This document shows positions 1 to 18,708 of a stretch of DNA of 64,000 nucleotides, piece by piece. Each line of letters opens with the position of its first letter. Position 1 is the stretch's first letter. The notes below the pieces were generated by a model, which was not told the DNA's origin, made no database searches, and saw only the letters and a list, made by a program, of their open reading frames with translations. The translations under genes and the position numbers were made by a program. Origin of the DNA: Coffea arabica (lineage: Eukaryota; Streptophyta; Magnoliopsida; Gentianales; Rubiaceae); assembly GCF_036785885.1 (NCBI RefSeq), contig NC_092323.1:4194501-4258500 (forward strand), written 5' to 3'.

Positions 1-1258
1 AACACAAGACAGCTGAATTAGACAAATATGAATTATGATTCGCCCAAAACTGGCTTGTCTCAAGTCTTCAAAAGCTGACCACTACCGCTACTAATGCGTG
101 CTTACGTTTTGCTATTAAGTATTAACAATTGACACCACCATCAGCACCATTGAAATGTTGAAGGGAAATCGTTACTCTACACCCTCCAACCTATTTTATT
201 TTTTTAAAGATATTTTTTTTGAGTAAATCTTATATACACTGACAGTGTATACATTATTATCATTAGATTCATGACATGCGTATAAAAGTTAAATTTTAAA
301 TTCAAATTTCGCATAATTGTCATTCATCCAATGCTGACGGTGTATACACGATCAATGTATGAAAAATTAATTTTTTTTTCGGAGGGAATTTTTCAAGGAT
401 TCAATTTTTCTTCATTGAATCGTTCCGGATTTTGGGGATAATTATCAATAATACAGCAGCGAGTTCTTGGAACAGAGTATTAGAGTTTTAATAAGAGGTA
501 GCAATTTATTAGTAGTAGTATAGGATTTTGTAAAACCGAGATGAAAATATGATGCCGTGTGCACAGTCAACAAACAAATACTACATGTTAAGTCATCGAA
601 CCCTTTGAAAATTTTATTTTATTGGGCAGGTTTGGACCGCGGACCGCATCTAGAAAAACCACACCACCAACACTCCCCATTTCGTGGTCCTTGACAATTT
701 GACTATATAATAATATCTTCCCGTCTCCACCATGTCTTTTCAATTCATGAGGAAGTTAAGGGGTCACTTTCCCTCCGGCAGGATAAACGAAATTTGCGAC
801 TCCGGCGACAAGTCAACACAGCAGAATTCAGTCAAATCTATCCTGCGGTTTTTTTTTTTTTTCAAAATGTATCTACTTGTATTAATTAATTAAACAACAA
901 ATGAACGACACCTTTTTGCTATAATTCTTCCCCCCTGTCTTGTGACGACGGAAGCAAGAGGCTGAGCAAGATATTGAAGATGATCTCTGCATCAACTAAA
1001 AAGCCTTAAAAAAAAGAATGTTACAAATAAGCACCTGCATGTTCTTAGTTTTCCCTTTTATTTCAGCAATGGTCAAACCGATCTACAAGTGCTGCAACAT
1101 TGCAAACATTCCATGCCCAACAGCCCCATTCCTCAATTCTTCCGCCCCACCTTCATTCGTATGTGCTTGGCATAATCAAAGTGTGGCCCTTCTTTTTGGC
1201 AAAAATAACACCAAAGCTAAAGGGTTTGGTCCCGAAATTAATGGTGGAGAGTGCTTCA
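1..1258. other. Intergenic; 3' flank of the carboxypeptidase gene
   Basis: No coding region that I can support. The stretch is AT-rich, with homopolymer tracts near 371 and 849, and contains one MITE-like copy (224-369). The last few hundred bases before 1259 should include the 3' UTR of the minus-strand carboxypeptidase gene. A plus-strand open frame at 1018-1299 is a shadow in that UTR and last exon. Confidence 0.6.
224..369. mobile_element. MITE-like copy, family A
   Basis: About 145 bases beginning TAAATCTTATATACACTGAC and ending with a related inverted motif (GACGGTGTATACAC followed by ATCAATGTATGAAAAATTAA). A second copy of the same length and layout lies at 52636-52780, including the central AAATTTAAATTCAAAT-type block. 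A decayed related stretch is visible near 62360-62450. No target duplication could be fixed, so the superfamily is unassigned. Confidence 0.5.
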
Positions 1259-8808
<7,550 letters not shown>

Positions 8809-8820
8809 ATCATTTCGGTG

Positions 8821-9027
8821 ATTTTTTGTTTTTTCAAGACGATAACTGTTGTATAACCTATTATATCCAATCATATATTAGAAGGAGGAAGAGAATTTGA
8901 AGAGATCCAATAATAATTTGAAAGGGACTAAATCACCACCATCAGAGCCACTTAATGTGACATTTGACGGGAGACAAGATTTGAATCTTGACCTCGCATC
9001 ACATCAAGTTTTAATGCTTTGGTGGTG
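8821..9027 (-). mobile_element. SINE, minus orientation, full length
   Basis: Flanked by a perfect 12-bp target duplication ATCATTTCGGTG (8809-8820 and 9028-9039). Read on the minus strand it begins ACCACCAAAGC and has a tRNA box-B-like AGATTCAAATCT. It continues through TGATTTAGTCCCTTTCA and ends in a tail with GGATATAATAGGTTATACA, ACAGTTATCGTCTTG and an A-rich end. The middle and tail are shared with the copy at 61264-61492. Confidence 0.85.
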
Positions 9028-9039
9028 ATCATTTCGGTG

Positions 9040-10265
9040 GTCATTCACGGTCGAAATGAGGTTTTCCTGTCAAAATCACACGATGGCCGGTTCAGGACTA
9101 GGATGTCATGTTTTGGGTACCCCATACCATAGACGTTTCGCCCTAATACTTATAATATACATGGAAGTCCGGTCAAAGCAAGTCGCGGGTTCACTTCCCC
9201 AGGTTGATTGCTACTCTCAAATTCACGCCAATGCCTACTCAAACTAAATCGAGGTTGGCGTTCCTTCTCGCTTCAATCTCCCCTTTATGTTCCTAAGATG
9301 TGTCAAGGTCCAAGGAACCTATCGTAATACAGTCAGAACGTTTTTATCCCATTATCTTCTTTTGACTAATCATTCTGCTGCAACGTAGCTAACTTAGAGA
9401 CGAATTCAATAAATTTTTTTTTTATTTTCATAGTCATTTTATCTCCTCGGGAGAGACAGAAAGATTGAACTTGTATGTTAAAATAGGGAAAAGGTAAATT
9501 TCATCAATCTAAGCTAATTTCAGCTGTAGTCTCTACCATCAATTTTTCCTTTATTTAATAACTTTGAATTTAGCAGATTTAATATTTTTTTTTTCACTCT
9601 AATTGGAAACGTGATGAGGTAATTGATAGAAAGTAGATGGAACCCACAGTCCTAGCATTCTTTCTCTTTTCTTTTTTTCCAAAAAAAAAGGGGTGAATTA
9701 TTTGCTTTGGTATTTGGTTTACTAACTTGGGTACCCTCTTAAATCTTAATTATCATTCACCGTTTGCCCTACACAGCTAGCAAGGCAATGGGATGGGCCA
9801 ATCTTTCGCAATGGGTTGGGCCAATCTTTTGCGAGGAGGTGAGGTAAATCTCCAACGAGACGGCCCACTTTCGCATTATTTAAGTCGTACTGTTATTAAT
9901 TAATTAACAGTCGTACAGAAAACAGATTGTTGAAAGAAAAAACTAGTGTTAAGAAAGGCGGATGGAAAGAGGCTTAGATTACCAAATTTTCTGTCGTCTC
10001 GTCTGCCAAATTTCGACCGTTGAAACTTGAAAATCCTTACTCCATCCCCACAAAACAAAACGGTCATCCCTGTTTCTCATCTCAACTCATATATATCTGA
10101 CTCGAAACCTTTCCAAATTATTCTCTCGATACCCTACTACTGCTCCTGCTCTTTCATCTGTTTCTCTCCCTATATCCACGCTGCTGGTAAAGTGATTGAT
10201 ATTCTCTTGTTGGAGTTGGACCAACAACAGATACCAAATTCCCATTACACTAATTCCATACCCCA
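9040..10265. other. Intergenic; upstream of the 112-aa protein gene
   Basis: No coding region recognised. It is AT-rich with pyrimidine tracts near 9415 and 9580. A short AATTAATTAATTAA palindrome occurs near 9897-9910. The last ~250 bases, which are CT-rich, probably include the 5' UTR of the next gene. Confidence 0.5.
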
Positions 10266-10808
10266 ATGGAGAATATGCTGGGAACCGCCCTTAATCAGAT
10301 GGAGTCTAACACTTTGGACGCCACGAGTCCTCCTCCTCACAATCTGCAGAAACCTATTAAAAGCCCAGTTTCGCAAAATACTGCGGCTGCTCCCTGCAAA
10401 TCTGTGACTCCTAGTCGTCTTAAGGTTCCCAAGGCTTTCAAATATCCTGAGAGGTTTGTAATTCTGTCTTCTTTGCCTTTCATTTTCTGCCTTTTTTTTT
10501 TTTTTTTTTGGTTTCAGCTATTTGTAAGCGGTTCTTCATTTCTTGTAGGTATACTAGTCCAACCGATCTTATGATGTCTCCGGTGTCGAGAGGACTTCTT
10601 GCCAGAAGTAGAAAGCCCGGCGCCCTCTTACCTCCCTCCAAGAATCAACCCCATGTACGCTTTTTTTAGCCCCAACACCCAGCAATCTTCTTCTTCTTTT
10701 TGCTTTGGATCTTTCTTTGTTTCCTTTCCTTTCAGTTTTATTGATTGTTTTGTACATTAGCAGCTTCAAGGTTTACAGCGTCAGGAAGTCAGACTTTTCG
10801 GGATATGA
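10266..10808 (+). CDS. Unrecognised small basic plant protein, three exons, 112 aa
   Basis: I do not recognise the family. Exons 10266-10453, 10549-10654 and 10764-10808 join in frame at GT-AG sites (339 nt with stop); the last exon codes only 14 residues. The N-terminal half is Ser/Pro/Thr/Asn-rich and likely disordered. Residues 53-95 form the most gene-like block: KVPKAFKYPERY, then SPTDLMMSPVSRGLLARSRK and ALLPPS. The protein ends QRQEVRLFGI. Several SP/TP sites next to basic residues (TPSR, SPTD, SPVSRG) look like proline-directed kinase targets, which is an inference only. The purposeful splice phases and sharp loss of coding character in the introns argue for a real gene. ATG at 10266 is the first in this frame. 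Confidence 0.7.
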
Positions 10809-11187
10809 AACTTTGGGTCAGTGGAGCAGCAGTTGAAGAGTTCTTTCACCTTTCGGTCTGATAATCAGCAAAACAGAGACCACCTAATGGGGTTCTCCAT
10901 TTCTTTGCCTCCCTTTTGTTTCAAAATTTTTTGATCTATTAGAAAAGTGGTCTGTATGTTGTGTACTTTTGTCGAATTTAATGCAAAGGGTTCACCTTCT
11001 CCGTACCATTCATATTCATATTTGTGGATGAGATAAAGGGCTTCGAACGATTTAAATATGTCGATTTTGAAGCTTAGTTAAAAATATGTAACTGCAAAGT
11101 TCGATAATGACCCAAGAAAACCTTGATAATGTCGGATATCCTAGCAAGGAAAGCTATATGAAATTAGGATTTCAGGAAGGCTGCTGC
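10809..11187. other. Intergenic between convergent genes
   Basis: A convergent interval holding the 3' ends of the 112-aa gene (plus) and the CRR7 gene (minus). Nothing else is recognisable. Confidence 0.6.
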
Positions 11188-11796
11188 TTACTCCAACCGG
11201 ACCTCGTACCATTGAATTGAACCCACATCTCCATCAATTTCGAGTTCACAAACAGATTTTACCAGGAACTGGACAGCATCATCAGTAGTTTCAAATCTTG
11301 CAAGGTCAGGTGGTAGGGACTTGCCTGGCCAATTCTCCAGCCACCCCTTCAGCCTGCTCCTCAATTCTTCCTCTGAAACAAACTCCTCATCCTCTCCTGG
11401 TTCCATTAACACGTAAGTTTCAGTTGGAATGTTCGCTCTCCTCCTCCTCATAGCACAAGTCAGATGCTTCAAATTTTTTAATGGAAAAAATTAACGAATT
11501 TAGGAAGAGAATTCCGGGCCAATCTATATGTGAACTAAAGAACATACGTCATATACTCTGAAATTTAAAGAAAAAAAAAATCATGGCCAATGATCAGAAT
11601 GGAAACAAAATGAGACCTTAGGCGCATTCCTCAGTTGCTTGTTCCTTGAGGGAACTCCATGGAAAATTAAAGTGCTATACATCGCCTGAAGAGAAACATG
11701 TCCTAAGCTTGCCGGAGGATATAATATTAGTTGATTATGTTGTTGCAACGCCCTTTTCCCTATGAAGTCACGGATAGGTAAAGCTCTCAGAACCAT
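11188..11796 (-). CDS. CRR7: CRR7-like chloroplast NDH-complex assembly protein, two exons, 152 aa
   Basis: CHLORORESPIRATORY REDUCTION 7 is a small stromal protein needed to assemble the plastid NADH dehydrogenase-like complex used in cyclic electron flow. Exon 1 (11617-11796) encodes 60 residues. These are rich in Arg, Ser and Leu and poor in acids (begins [10 protein letters not shown]), as expected of a transit peptide. Exon 2 (11188-11466) encodes the conserved body: [49 protein letters not shown] and the C-terminus [15 protein letters not shown]. The exons join in phase 0 at GT-AG sites. Length is close to the roughly 150-160 aa expected. Assignment is from memory of the family motifs; I am fairly sure of the C-terminal block and less sure of the exact start. 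Confidence 0.85.
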
Positions 11797-13106
11797 TTAT
11801 TTATTTAAAAAAAAAAAAAAAACATTGACAGATTCATTCGTTACTGGAAGAATACTTGCTGCTCCTAGTCTGCAACTTTCTTCTGCGTTTTCTACAATCA
11901 GTTCTATCAATTAGACAGCTCCAAGCAGCAGCAGAGAACATTTTCAGTAAGAATACAGATTAAAGATTAGAACCCCCTTTTTGTTTCTTAAATGTTTATA
12001 CGTGTACTCTTTTAAGATTAAATTAAAATCCTCACATCATCATACAAGCAAGAAATAGAAGTGGGAAAAGCAGTAGTGTGTTTTATGGATAAGGGACAGA
12101 GCTATTATCATCAGTTGGTGCTGATAAAAAGTGGATAGAGCTTGCTTACCAATTACACGCTGAGTCGTATTGCTGAATAGGTGTCTTTGAAGAGCGAACT
12201 CCATCCTAAACTCCTGCTACCACCGCCGCCGCGACTTTAGGGTCTTGAAAAATCTGACATGCAGACAATCTCGGAAGAAAGATAGACTACCGGGATGCTT
12301 TCAGCCTCTGAATATCTCGTGTCATAATGCCCTTGCAGTTCTTCATTTTTTTCAAGAATAGCCTCCTCTTTCTTTTTTTTTCAGTTAAATAAACTAGCAG
12401 ACTGCAGGCTGTGCTAAGCATGTCGTATGCCCACTTAGAATTTCAAAAATATCCAAGTGAAAACCATTCTTTGCCATAAAATCAATAGTAGAAGGAGCCA
12501 AAGTAGAATATATACCCACTTGTGCATATTACTAAATATAAGTGTAAATCATAATTCTATCACTAAATACTAATTAACAATTACTAATTAGTTAACTTAA
12601 TTATAGCTATATTTGGAAGTAAAATTTTAATGGAAGTTGATACATTGGAGTTTAGCTTAACAATTAAATTTAAAGTTCTTATATATTTCAATGTTGCTTG
12701 AAAATTGAGATTAAGAGTTAGGACATAGGGTTATGAACCCTTTTTTTTTGCATATCATGTTTGTTTGAGTTGATTGAATTTTATTGGAAAAACATATATG
12801 ATATTATTTTGTTACAATAATTTTTTTAGAGAATATTAAAATATTTTAATTTACTATAAATATTTCGGATTTCAAATATTACCAAATTACGGGTTCTCCG
12901 ATCCAATATATCAAACTAAGGTTTGGACTGTAATCGGATATTGGTCTTAAAAAATCAATGTTCAAATTATCATTTTTTTTTATCGAATTCCTAATTAGCG
13001 ACCAGTGAACACCCATAAACATGAGAACCAGACTTGTTTGATTTGGCATGAACAAAAGGCAAAAGAAAAAAAACAATGTATAATGGCAAGAATAGCAATG
13101 TACAAG
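11797..13106. other. Intergenic; upstream of CRR7
   Basis: It should contain the CRR7 promoter and 5' UTR in its first part. From 12480 it is strongly AT-rich with no coding signal. The stretch ends at the target duplication of the fold-back element. Confidence 0.5.
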
Positions 13107-13115
13107 AAGAAAATA

Positions 13116-14172
13116 GAGAAAAATGCAATTTTGGTACCTAAACTTTGACGCATGAGCGGTTTTAGTCCCCAAATTTTGGACAAAAACAAATTTGGTACCC
13201 GAACTTTCAAATTTTGAGCACATTAAGTACCCTTGACAATTTTTTCCCAAATTGTTACCGGAAAAAGCCACGTGTCCGGTCAAAAATGCAGTTTTGGTAC
13301 CTAAACTTTGACGCACGAGTGGTTTTAGTCCCCAAATTTTGGACGAAAACAAATTTGGTACCCGAACTTTCAAATTTTGAGCACATTAAGTACCCTTGAC
13401 TATTTTTTCCCAAATTATTATCGAAAAAAGCCATATGACAGTCACGTGTCCGGCCACAATTGTATAAAAAAAGGCCCAAAAAATATCAAATGCCATTCTA
13501 ATACTAAGTATTAAATTTAAGGACTAATAGCGTAATAAAGAAAAAATCCAAGGACTAAATAACATCACATGAGTCAACAAAACCCAAGAACCGATACAAA
13601 TGAGCTCCAATTCTAGACAAATTTTGTGACTTGATTCTTAGATTAATGAACTGGAATTGGAGCTCATTTGTATCGGTTCTTGGGTTTTGTTGACTCATGT
13701 GATGTTATTTAGTCCTTGGATTTTTTCTTTATTACGCTATTAGTCCTTAAATTTAATACCTAGTATTATAATGGCATTTGGCATTTTTTTATACAATTGT
13801 GGCCAGACACGTGACTGTCATATGGCTTTTTTTTGGTAACAATTTGGGAAAAAATAGTCAAGGGTACTTAATGTGCTCAAAATTTGAAAGTTCGGGTACC
13901 AAATTTGTTTTTGTCCAAAATTTGGGGACTAAAACCGCTAGTGCGTCAAAGTTTAGGTACCAAAACTGCATTTTTTGCCTTTTTTAATTCCATTTTGGCC
14001 GGACACGTGACAGTCACATGGCTTTTTCTGGTAACAATTTGGGAAAAAATCGTCACGGGTACTTAATGTGCTCAAAATTGAAAGTTCGGGTACCAAATTT
14101 GTTTTCGTCCAAAATTTGGGGACTAAAACCGCTCGTGCGTCAAAGTTTAGGTACCAAAACTGCATTTTTCTC
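13116..14172. mobile_element. Non-autonomous fold-back Mutator-like element (MULE)
   Basis: The 1057-bp element is flanked by a perfect 9-bp target duplication AAGAAAATA (13107-13115 and 14173-14181), the size typical of Mutator superfamily transposons. Its termini are inverted repeats beginning GAGAAAAATGCA. Almost the whole element is two inverted arms, about 13116-13613 and 13654-14172, around a 40-base spacer, so a transcript would fold into a ~500-bp hairpin. Each arm holds two tandem units of about 170-175 bp (left arm near 13116-13285 and 13286-13460). Each unit has GGTACCTAAACTTTGACGCA, TTTTAGTCCCCAAATTTTGG, GGTACCCGAACTTTC and an ACGTGTCCGG box. The inner part of each arm is unique. 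Open frames inside are shadows of the repeat. There is no transposase. Confidence 0.93.
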
Positions 14173-14181
14173 AAGAAAATA

Positions 14182-15553
14182 TTAGCAAGCTACTTGTCAC
14201 GTTATTAGAAAGTCACGTGCAAGAAATATTAGCAAGATACATGTCAATTTATTAGGAAGTCACGTGGTACGTATGGAGAAAAAGCACTAAAGCTCACTTT
14301 CTTCTTACATGCATGGTAGATTTTATTCATTGACCGACTAAAGAGATCGAATGGGAAAAAAAATTAAACAATTAAAAGTACGTTAACCAAAGTTTTCAGC
14401 ATTGCAATGTAATGAGCTGTCTCTAAATAACTAACAAACATTCCCCCGTCACAGAGGCGGCCAGCGAAGGAAGTCATAAATGCATTAACCGAAATGGTCG
14501 GATAGCCCTCCTTTGGTAGGAAATTGTATTTTGATTCTTTGAAGAAAGAATAAACCCTAAGCCAACTCTCAATCCCTTGTCCTCTGGCTTCTTGTGTTGT
14601 CGATACGTAATTGAACTATTTCTTGATTCACATTTCATAAATTTTTTTTCTTTTCGGTTTTGCCTTTCATTTTTCTTCAATCCCTCTTTTAGTCTTGTGG
14701 GACGTGGAGAGCGTTTTACAAGACGAAAAGGGAAGAATCTGATCATCATCTTCGAGTTCAATTGGTCATCAACGGTTTTGCATTAGGATTTAGGTATGCT
14801 GAATGTTACGTTGCTTCTTTCCTTAGATGATATAATGCCGGTTCTCTTGAGTTTTTCGAGCCTTGAAGGATTAACCTCCAATATTCAGGATGTTGCTATA
14901 ATTTGTATGAACTGAATTCTAGACGACTGCTGATTTAGCCCCCCAAAAAAAAAAATCCAAAGGGATAAGAGAACGATGTGGATCATGATCAGGGTTTATG
15001 ATTTTCATCATGTCTAATTCAGCCCGTGAAAATTGTATGCACGCTTGTTGTCCAAATTAATTGCAGCTATTAGAAAGTTAGGGATTTGGGATATGGCTGT
15101 TTTCACTCAAATAAAGCCGAGCTTCAATCGCGGTATTGACGGCTCTTTTAGGACAATGTTCCATATGATATGTTTCGGATGTTATCATAATATGAATTTT
15201 TGATAGAGTTGGAAGTTTAGTGCTATATTCTGCTATTGATCAACTTTTTCTTGGTTGTTTATTTTGTGCCAATTCCTTTTCTTCCTTTTCTTCTTTTAGA
15301 GAAGGCCGATACAAAATATATAATTCGGGATAAATTTTCTTTCCCCACCGAATTTCAGTGGTGGGAGATTCTTTGTTGTATGGCCAGGCCAGTCATAAAA
15401 CTTTTAATGATTTACTTAAAACCATGCATTCATTGGATGATGATGATATTTCTGCACCGATAGAAGTTCTTGAATTTATAATTTGATTCTCCATTATAAT
15501 TTTTCAACATAAGCGAGGCAATTATTCACAATCTCTAAACTGCATTTGTGCAG
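14182..15553. other. 5' flank, 5' UTR exon and UTR intron of the serine-rich gene
   Basis: A noncoding leader exon probably ends at 14793 with donor GTATGC. The intron runs to the acceptor TTTGTGCAG ending at 15553, just before the coding exon. No other gene is recognised. A direct repeat of AGAAAATATTAGCAAG-like sequence lies beside the fold-back element (14174-14240). Confidence 0.5.
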
Positions 15554-15617
15554 CATCTTGTCAGTACATTGCTTGAGGTTGTCCAAGTCAGTGCAGACTT
15601 GGTTTACCAGACAAACA

Positions 15618-17292
15618 ATGGAAACCAAGCATGAAGGTGGAGTTCACAAGCATGTAGAGCTGAATACACAGCTCAAGCAGAATTCTGGTGAACAAACTAC
15701 AGAAGCTACCTTTTCAGATGTAAAGAAGGTTCATCCTGTGGCTCAGCATGATGACACAAAAACAGCTACAGAAGACAGCATTTCAGGCTTAAAGCAACAT
15801 CCTGAGCCAAAGCATGATGATTGTGGAAAAAACATAGAGGGCATTAGTTCACGTCTGTCTAATTCTTCATCTTCTTCATCAGCTTCTGATGATTCATTCA
15901 ATAAAAGTGAGAAAGATGGACCTCAATCACCCAGATCAGGATGCATATCATCACCAGATGTTTCTACTCAGACCCCTCAATGGAGCATGGTAAGTGCATC
16001 TCCACGTGGTAGAAGCGGGAACTTATCTTCAACAGATGTCTTACCCCAAACCCCTGAGTGGGCAGTGTTTAACTCATCACAAATGAAATCCCCTCCAATT
16101 CAAGCAATGGGGCGAGGTTATGACCCGAATCGGATTCCCTCTTCTATTTTCTCTGCTAAACCAGCAACACCCATGGACTGGAGCGTTGCTTCAAACGAGT
16201 CATTGTTCAGCATTCATATGGGGAATAACAGCTTCTCTAAAGATAGCATCTTTTTGCAAGGTCTAGACTTTACCAAGCCTGAGGAAGGGGCCAGTTCTCC
16301 TTTGACACAGACTAGTACTTCTGAAGCCAAGTCCAAAGAGTTGAATAGTTTCACCTCTAACCTTCCACCTGTTGCCGAAGTAGCAGAGAAACGTAGTAAG
16401 AACGTATATGTCAGGGAGGGATTAGAGGATGACTTGCACGAAACGCCAATAATTGTACCAGTGAAAAAGCTAGCTCCTGATGCTGAGGGGGTTCGTTTGT
16501 CCACTTCCTCCAATTTATCTGATGGCCGAGGAGTGCCTCATGCTGAGGCGACTAGTACTCCTGTTAGGGGCCCTCGTGTTTCCAATGAGAGTGCAAAAAG
16601 CAGCGACTCTTTTGCTTTCCCAGTGTAAGCTCCCTTTTCCTTCTGTGTCTGGTTATTTGTCATAAACTACTCGAGCTATGCTTCTGGAAACATTTTATGA
16701 TTACATCCTACAACGGCATGGATGAACAATCGAGCCCAGACGCAGTGCTTTTAGCTTTCAAACTTAATTGTCGCCTTGTTTTTCACTATAACTACCTGAA
16801 AGTTGTGTTCCATACCACATTTCAGAAGCATTGATGCACCAACAAACAGGTACTAGAGTTCAGAAATGTGGAGTTCCGGTTGATTTATTTGAAAGTAGAG
16901 TGTGTGAGACCATCATTTGGGCCAATTTCATCTTGAAAGGAAAAATGACATTTATAACGAGAATCTCCTCTTAAAATCTGTGATTTGATGCCCAGGCAGT
17001 GCTGCAATTGGGAATTTTTCTATGCCTGCATGCATAGTTGGTCTAGTTTTGTTGAAAAATATGGAATTTGAACATGCTGTTAGTCTGCAGCATACATCTG
17101 AAAGGACACAATCCATTCTCTTCCATTTGTTTCAGATTGCTAAGTGATGGTGGGAAAGGTGGTTCCTTGAAAGTGAATCCTGAAAAACCTGAGGCAACAA
17201 AGCCACAACCTCAAGATCCTGAGCAAGCCCCTGAAGTAGCTTCAGCCAGTTGGTTTTCTTGCGTCACCTGTTGGCCGCCACGATGCTGTTGA
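15618..17292 (+). CDS. Serine-rich plant protein with cysteine-rich C-terminus, two exons, 387 aa
   Basis: Exons 15618-16624 and 17136-17292 join in phase 2 at GT-AG sites (1164 nt with stop). The N-terminus is polar and Ser/Thr/Lys-rich with a serine run (SNSSSSSSAS). Two repeated motifs follow: SSPDVSTQTPQWSMV and SSTDVLPQTPEWAVF. A conserved-looking core (about residues 167-210) contains GYDPNRIPSSIF, ATPMDWSVASNESLFSIH and GNNSFSKD. The last exon ends WFSCVTCWPPRCC. The clustered terminal cysteines suggest S-acylation and peripheral membrane attachment, which is inference. The layout resembles the plant family annotated only as serine-rich protein-related; its function is unknown to me. 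The first ATG after the UTR intron was chosen as start. Confidence 0.85.
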
Positions 17293-18471
17293 GATCCGAG
17301 TTCCAGTAATTCATTCTTTTTACCAGGTTTGCGAGTTACTACCAGAATGATAGAGGCCTGCTAAATATGATGATGTCCCTTTCTTCTGAGAAGCGCTGAT
17401 TGCTTTTATTTTGCTTAGAAATCTTGATGATTAGGCTGTTACATAGATAGTATTTTGTAGCAATTTTCAGATTCCATAACTTTCAGATATTTTGTAACAA
17501 TTCACCCTTTTGGCATGTCTGCTTTGTATATACTAGTGGTTAATCGAAGTTGCTACATAAGAAGCATAGGCAACGGATCTAGATTATCCGTTCTTGGAAC
17601 TCAATGCCTTGTGATCTTTGATTTATATGATATACAGGATGCCTGCCATTGACTTATTGAATGTTAACTAGTAATTGGACTTTTGGAACAGTTCTGTCTC
17701 TTATATTCTTCATAACTGGGGATGAGGTAGTTGATATTATTGTCAAAGATGTTAAGGTCAACAAATGTCTTGCAATTTAGAGTTTTCCTTCTTCATAACC
17801 AGAAGCAGTCTAAACATGGAAAAGGAGGGATTTGTTCAGAAGCTTCCCTTCCCAGTCTTATTCAACGGATTTTTCTTTTTCTATTTTCATTGACCGCCTG
17901 ACAGAGTAACAGCGTTTGACAAAAGGAATATAATCTGGAACCTTAACGGTACCTACATTTTTTTTCCTTCCAATAATCAAAAGAAAAACAAAGTGTGAAG
18001 AAAATAAAAATAAAAAAAGAGAACAAAGCAGAAGCTACTTTTGGCCACCACAATGCCAAAATTCAAAAACCAAGGTGACTTGACTATTAAGGAAGATTTT
18101 TCCTTGATAGAAATGAGAGTGAAAATGCAAGGAGCAGTTGCAGGGCCGTTGTAAAGCTTCTGCAGCGTCCAATCAAGTGAATTAAGAAATTCATCAGGGA
18201 AGCCTTCTTCACATGGATGGAACAACCAAAGAGCTCTTGGTTTTACTACTATTACTTAATTCTTCGTGCATGATTTCCATGTACAATAATAAAAATTTAT
18301 CATTCATTACTTGTATTAATTGCATGTTCGGATAAGAGAATGAAATATTTTTGTCCACGTTAGTTAGGGGCATTAATTTGCCACTTTGAGAAATCACCAG
18401 AAAACCTTTTTATATTATTGCTCCTCCATACATGGCTCCAGCCTTTTCTTTTTCAAGTCAGATTTAATCAT
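17293..18471. other. Intergenic
   Basis: The 3' UTR of the serine-rich gene followed by AT-rich DNA. Minus-strand open frames at 17977-18397 are low-complexity or lack family motifs. No gene is supported. Confidence 0.5.
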
Positions 18472-18487
18472 AAACTGCACAGATGAA

Positions 18488-18692
18488 ACCACTGAGCTTA
18501 GCTTGGCCACCAGTCCCTCCTTGGATTGTAGATGAGGTTCAAACCTCACCTGTAGTAAAAAAAAATCCCTTGGTTTAGTTGGGTCTGTATACTCACTAGC
18601 CCCTAACACAAGCCTCCTTAGGCTTCCCCTCCCCCTAGATTAGGATAGAATAGGTTATACAATGTATCATTGTTGGGGAAAAAAAAAATAAA
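18488..18692 (+). mobile_element. SINE, tRNA-derived, full length
   Basis: Flanked by a perfect 16-bp target duplication AAACTGCACAGATGAA (18472-18487 and 18693-18708). The head begins ACCACTGAGC and has a box-A-like TTAGCTTGGCCACCAG and a good box B (AGGTTCAAACCTC), the split RNA polymerase III promoter. The 3' part contains TTTAGTTGGGTCTGTATAC and CCCCTAGATTAGGATAGAAT, then an A-rich tail. The perfect duplication suggests a fairly recent insertion. Confidence 0.92.
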
Positions 18693-18708
18693 AAACTGCA
18701 CAGATGAA

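Noticed and set aside
13778-14066. Repeated peptides (MKVRVPNLF..., GTKFVFVQNLGTKT) in several frames around the fold-back element
   Set aside because: They are translations of the tandem and inverted noncoding units of the element, and recur in every arm and frame.
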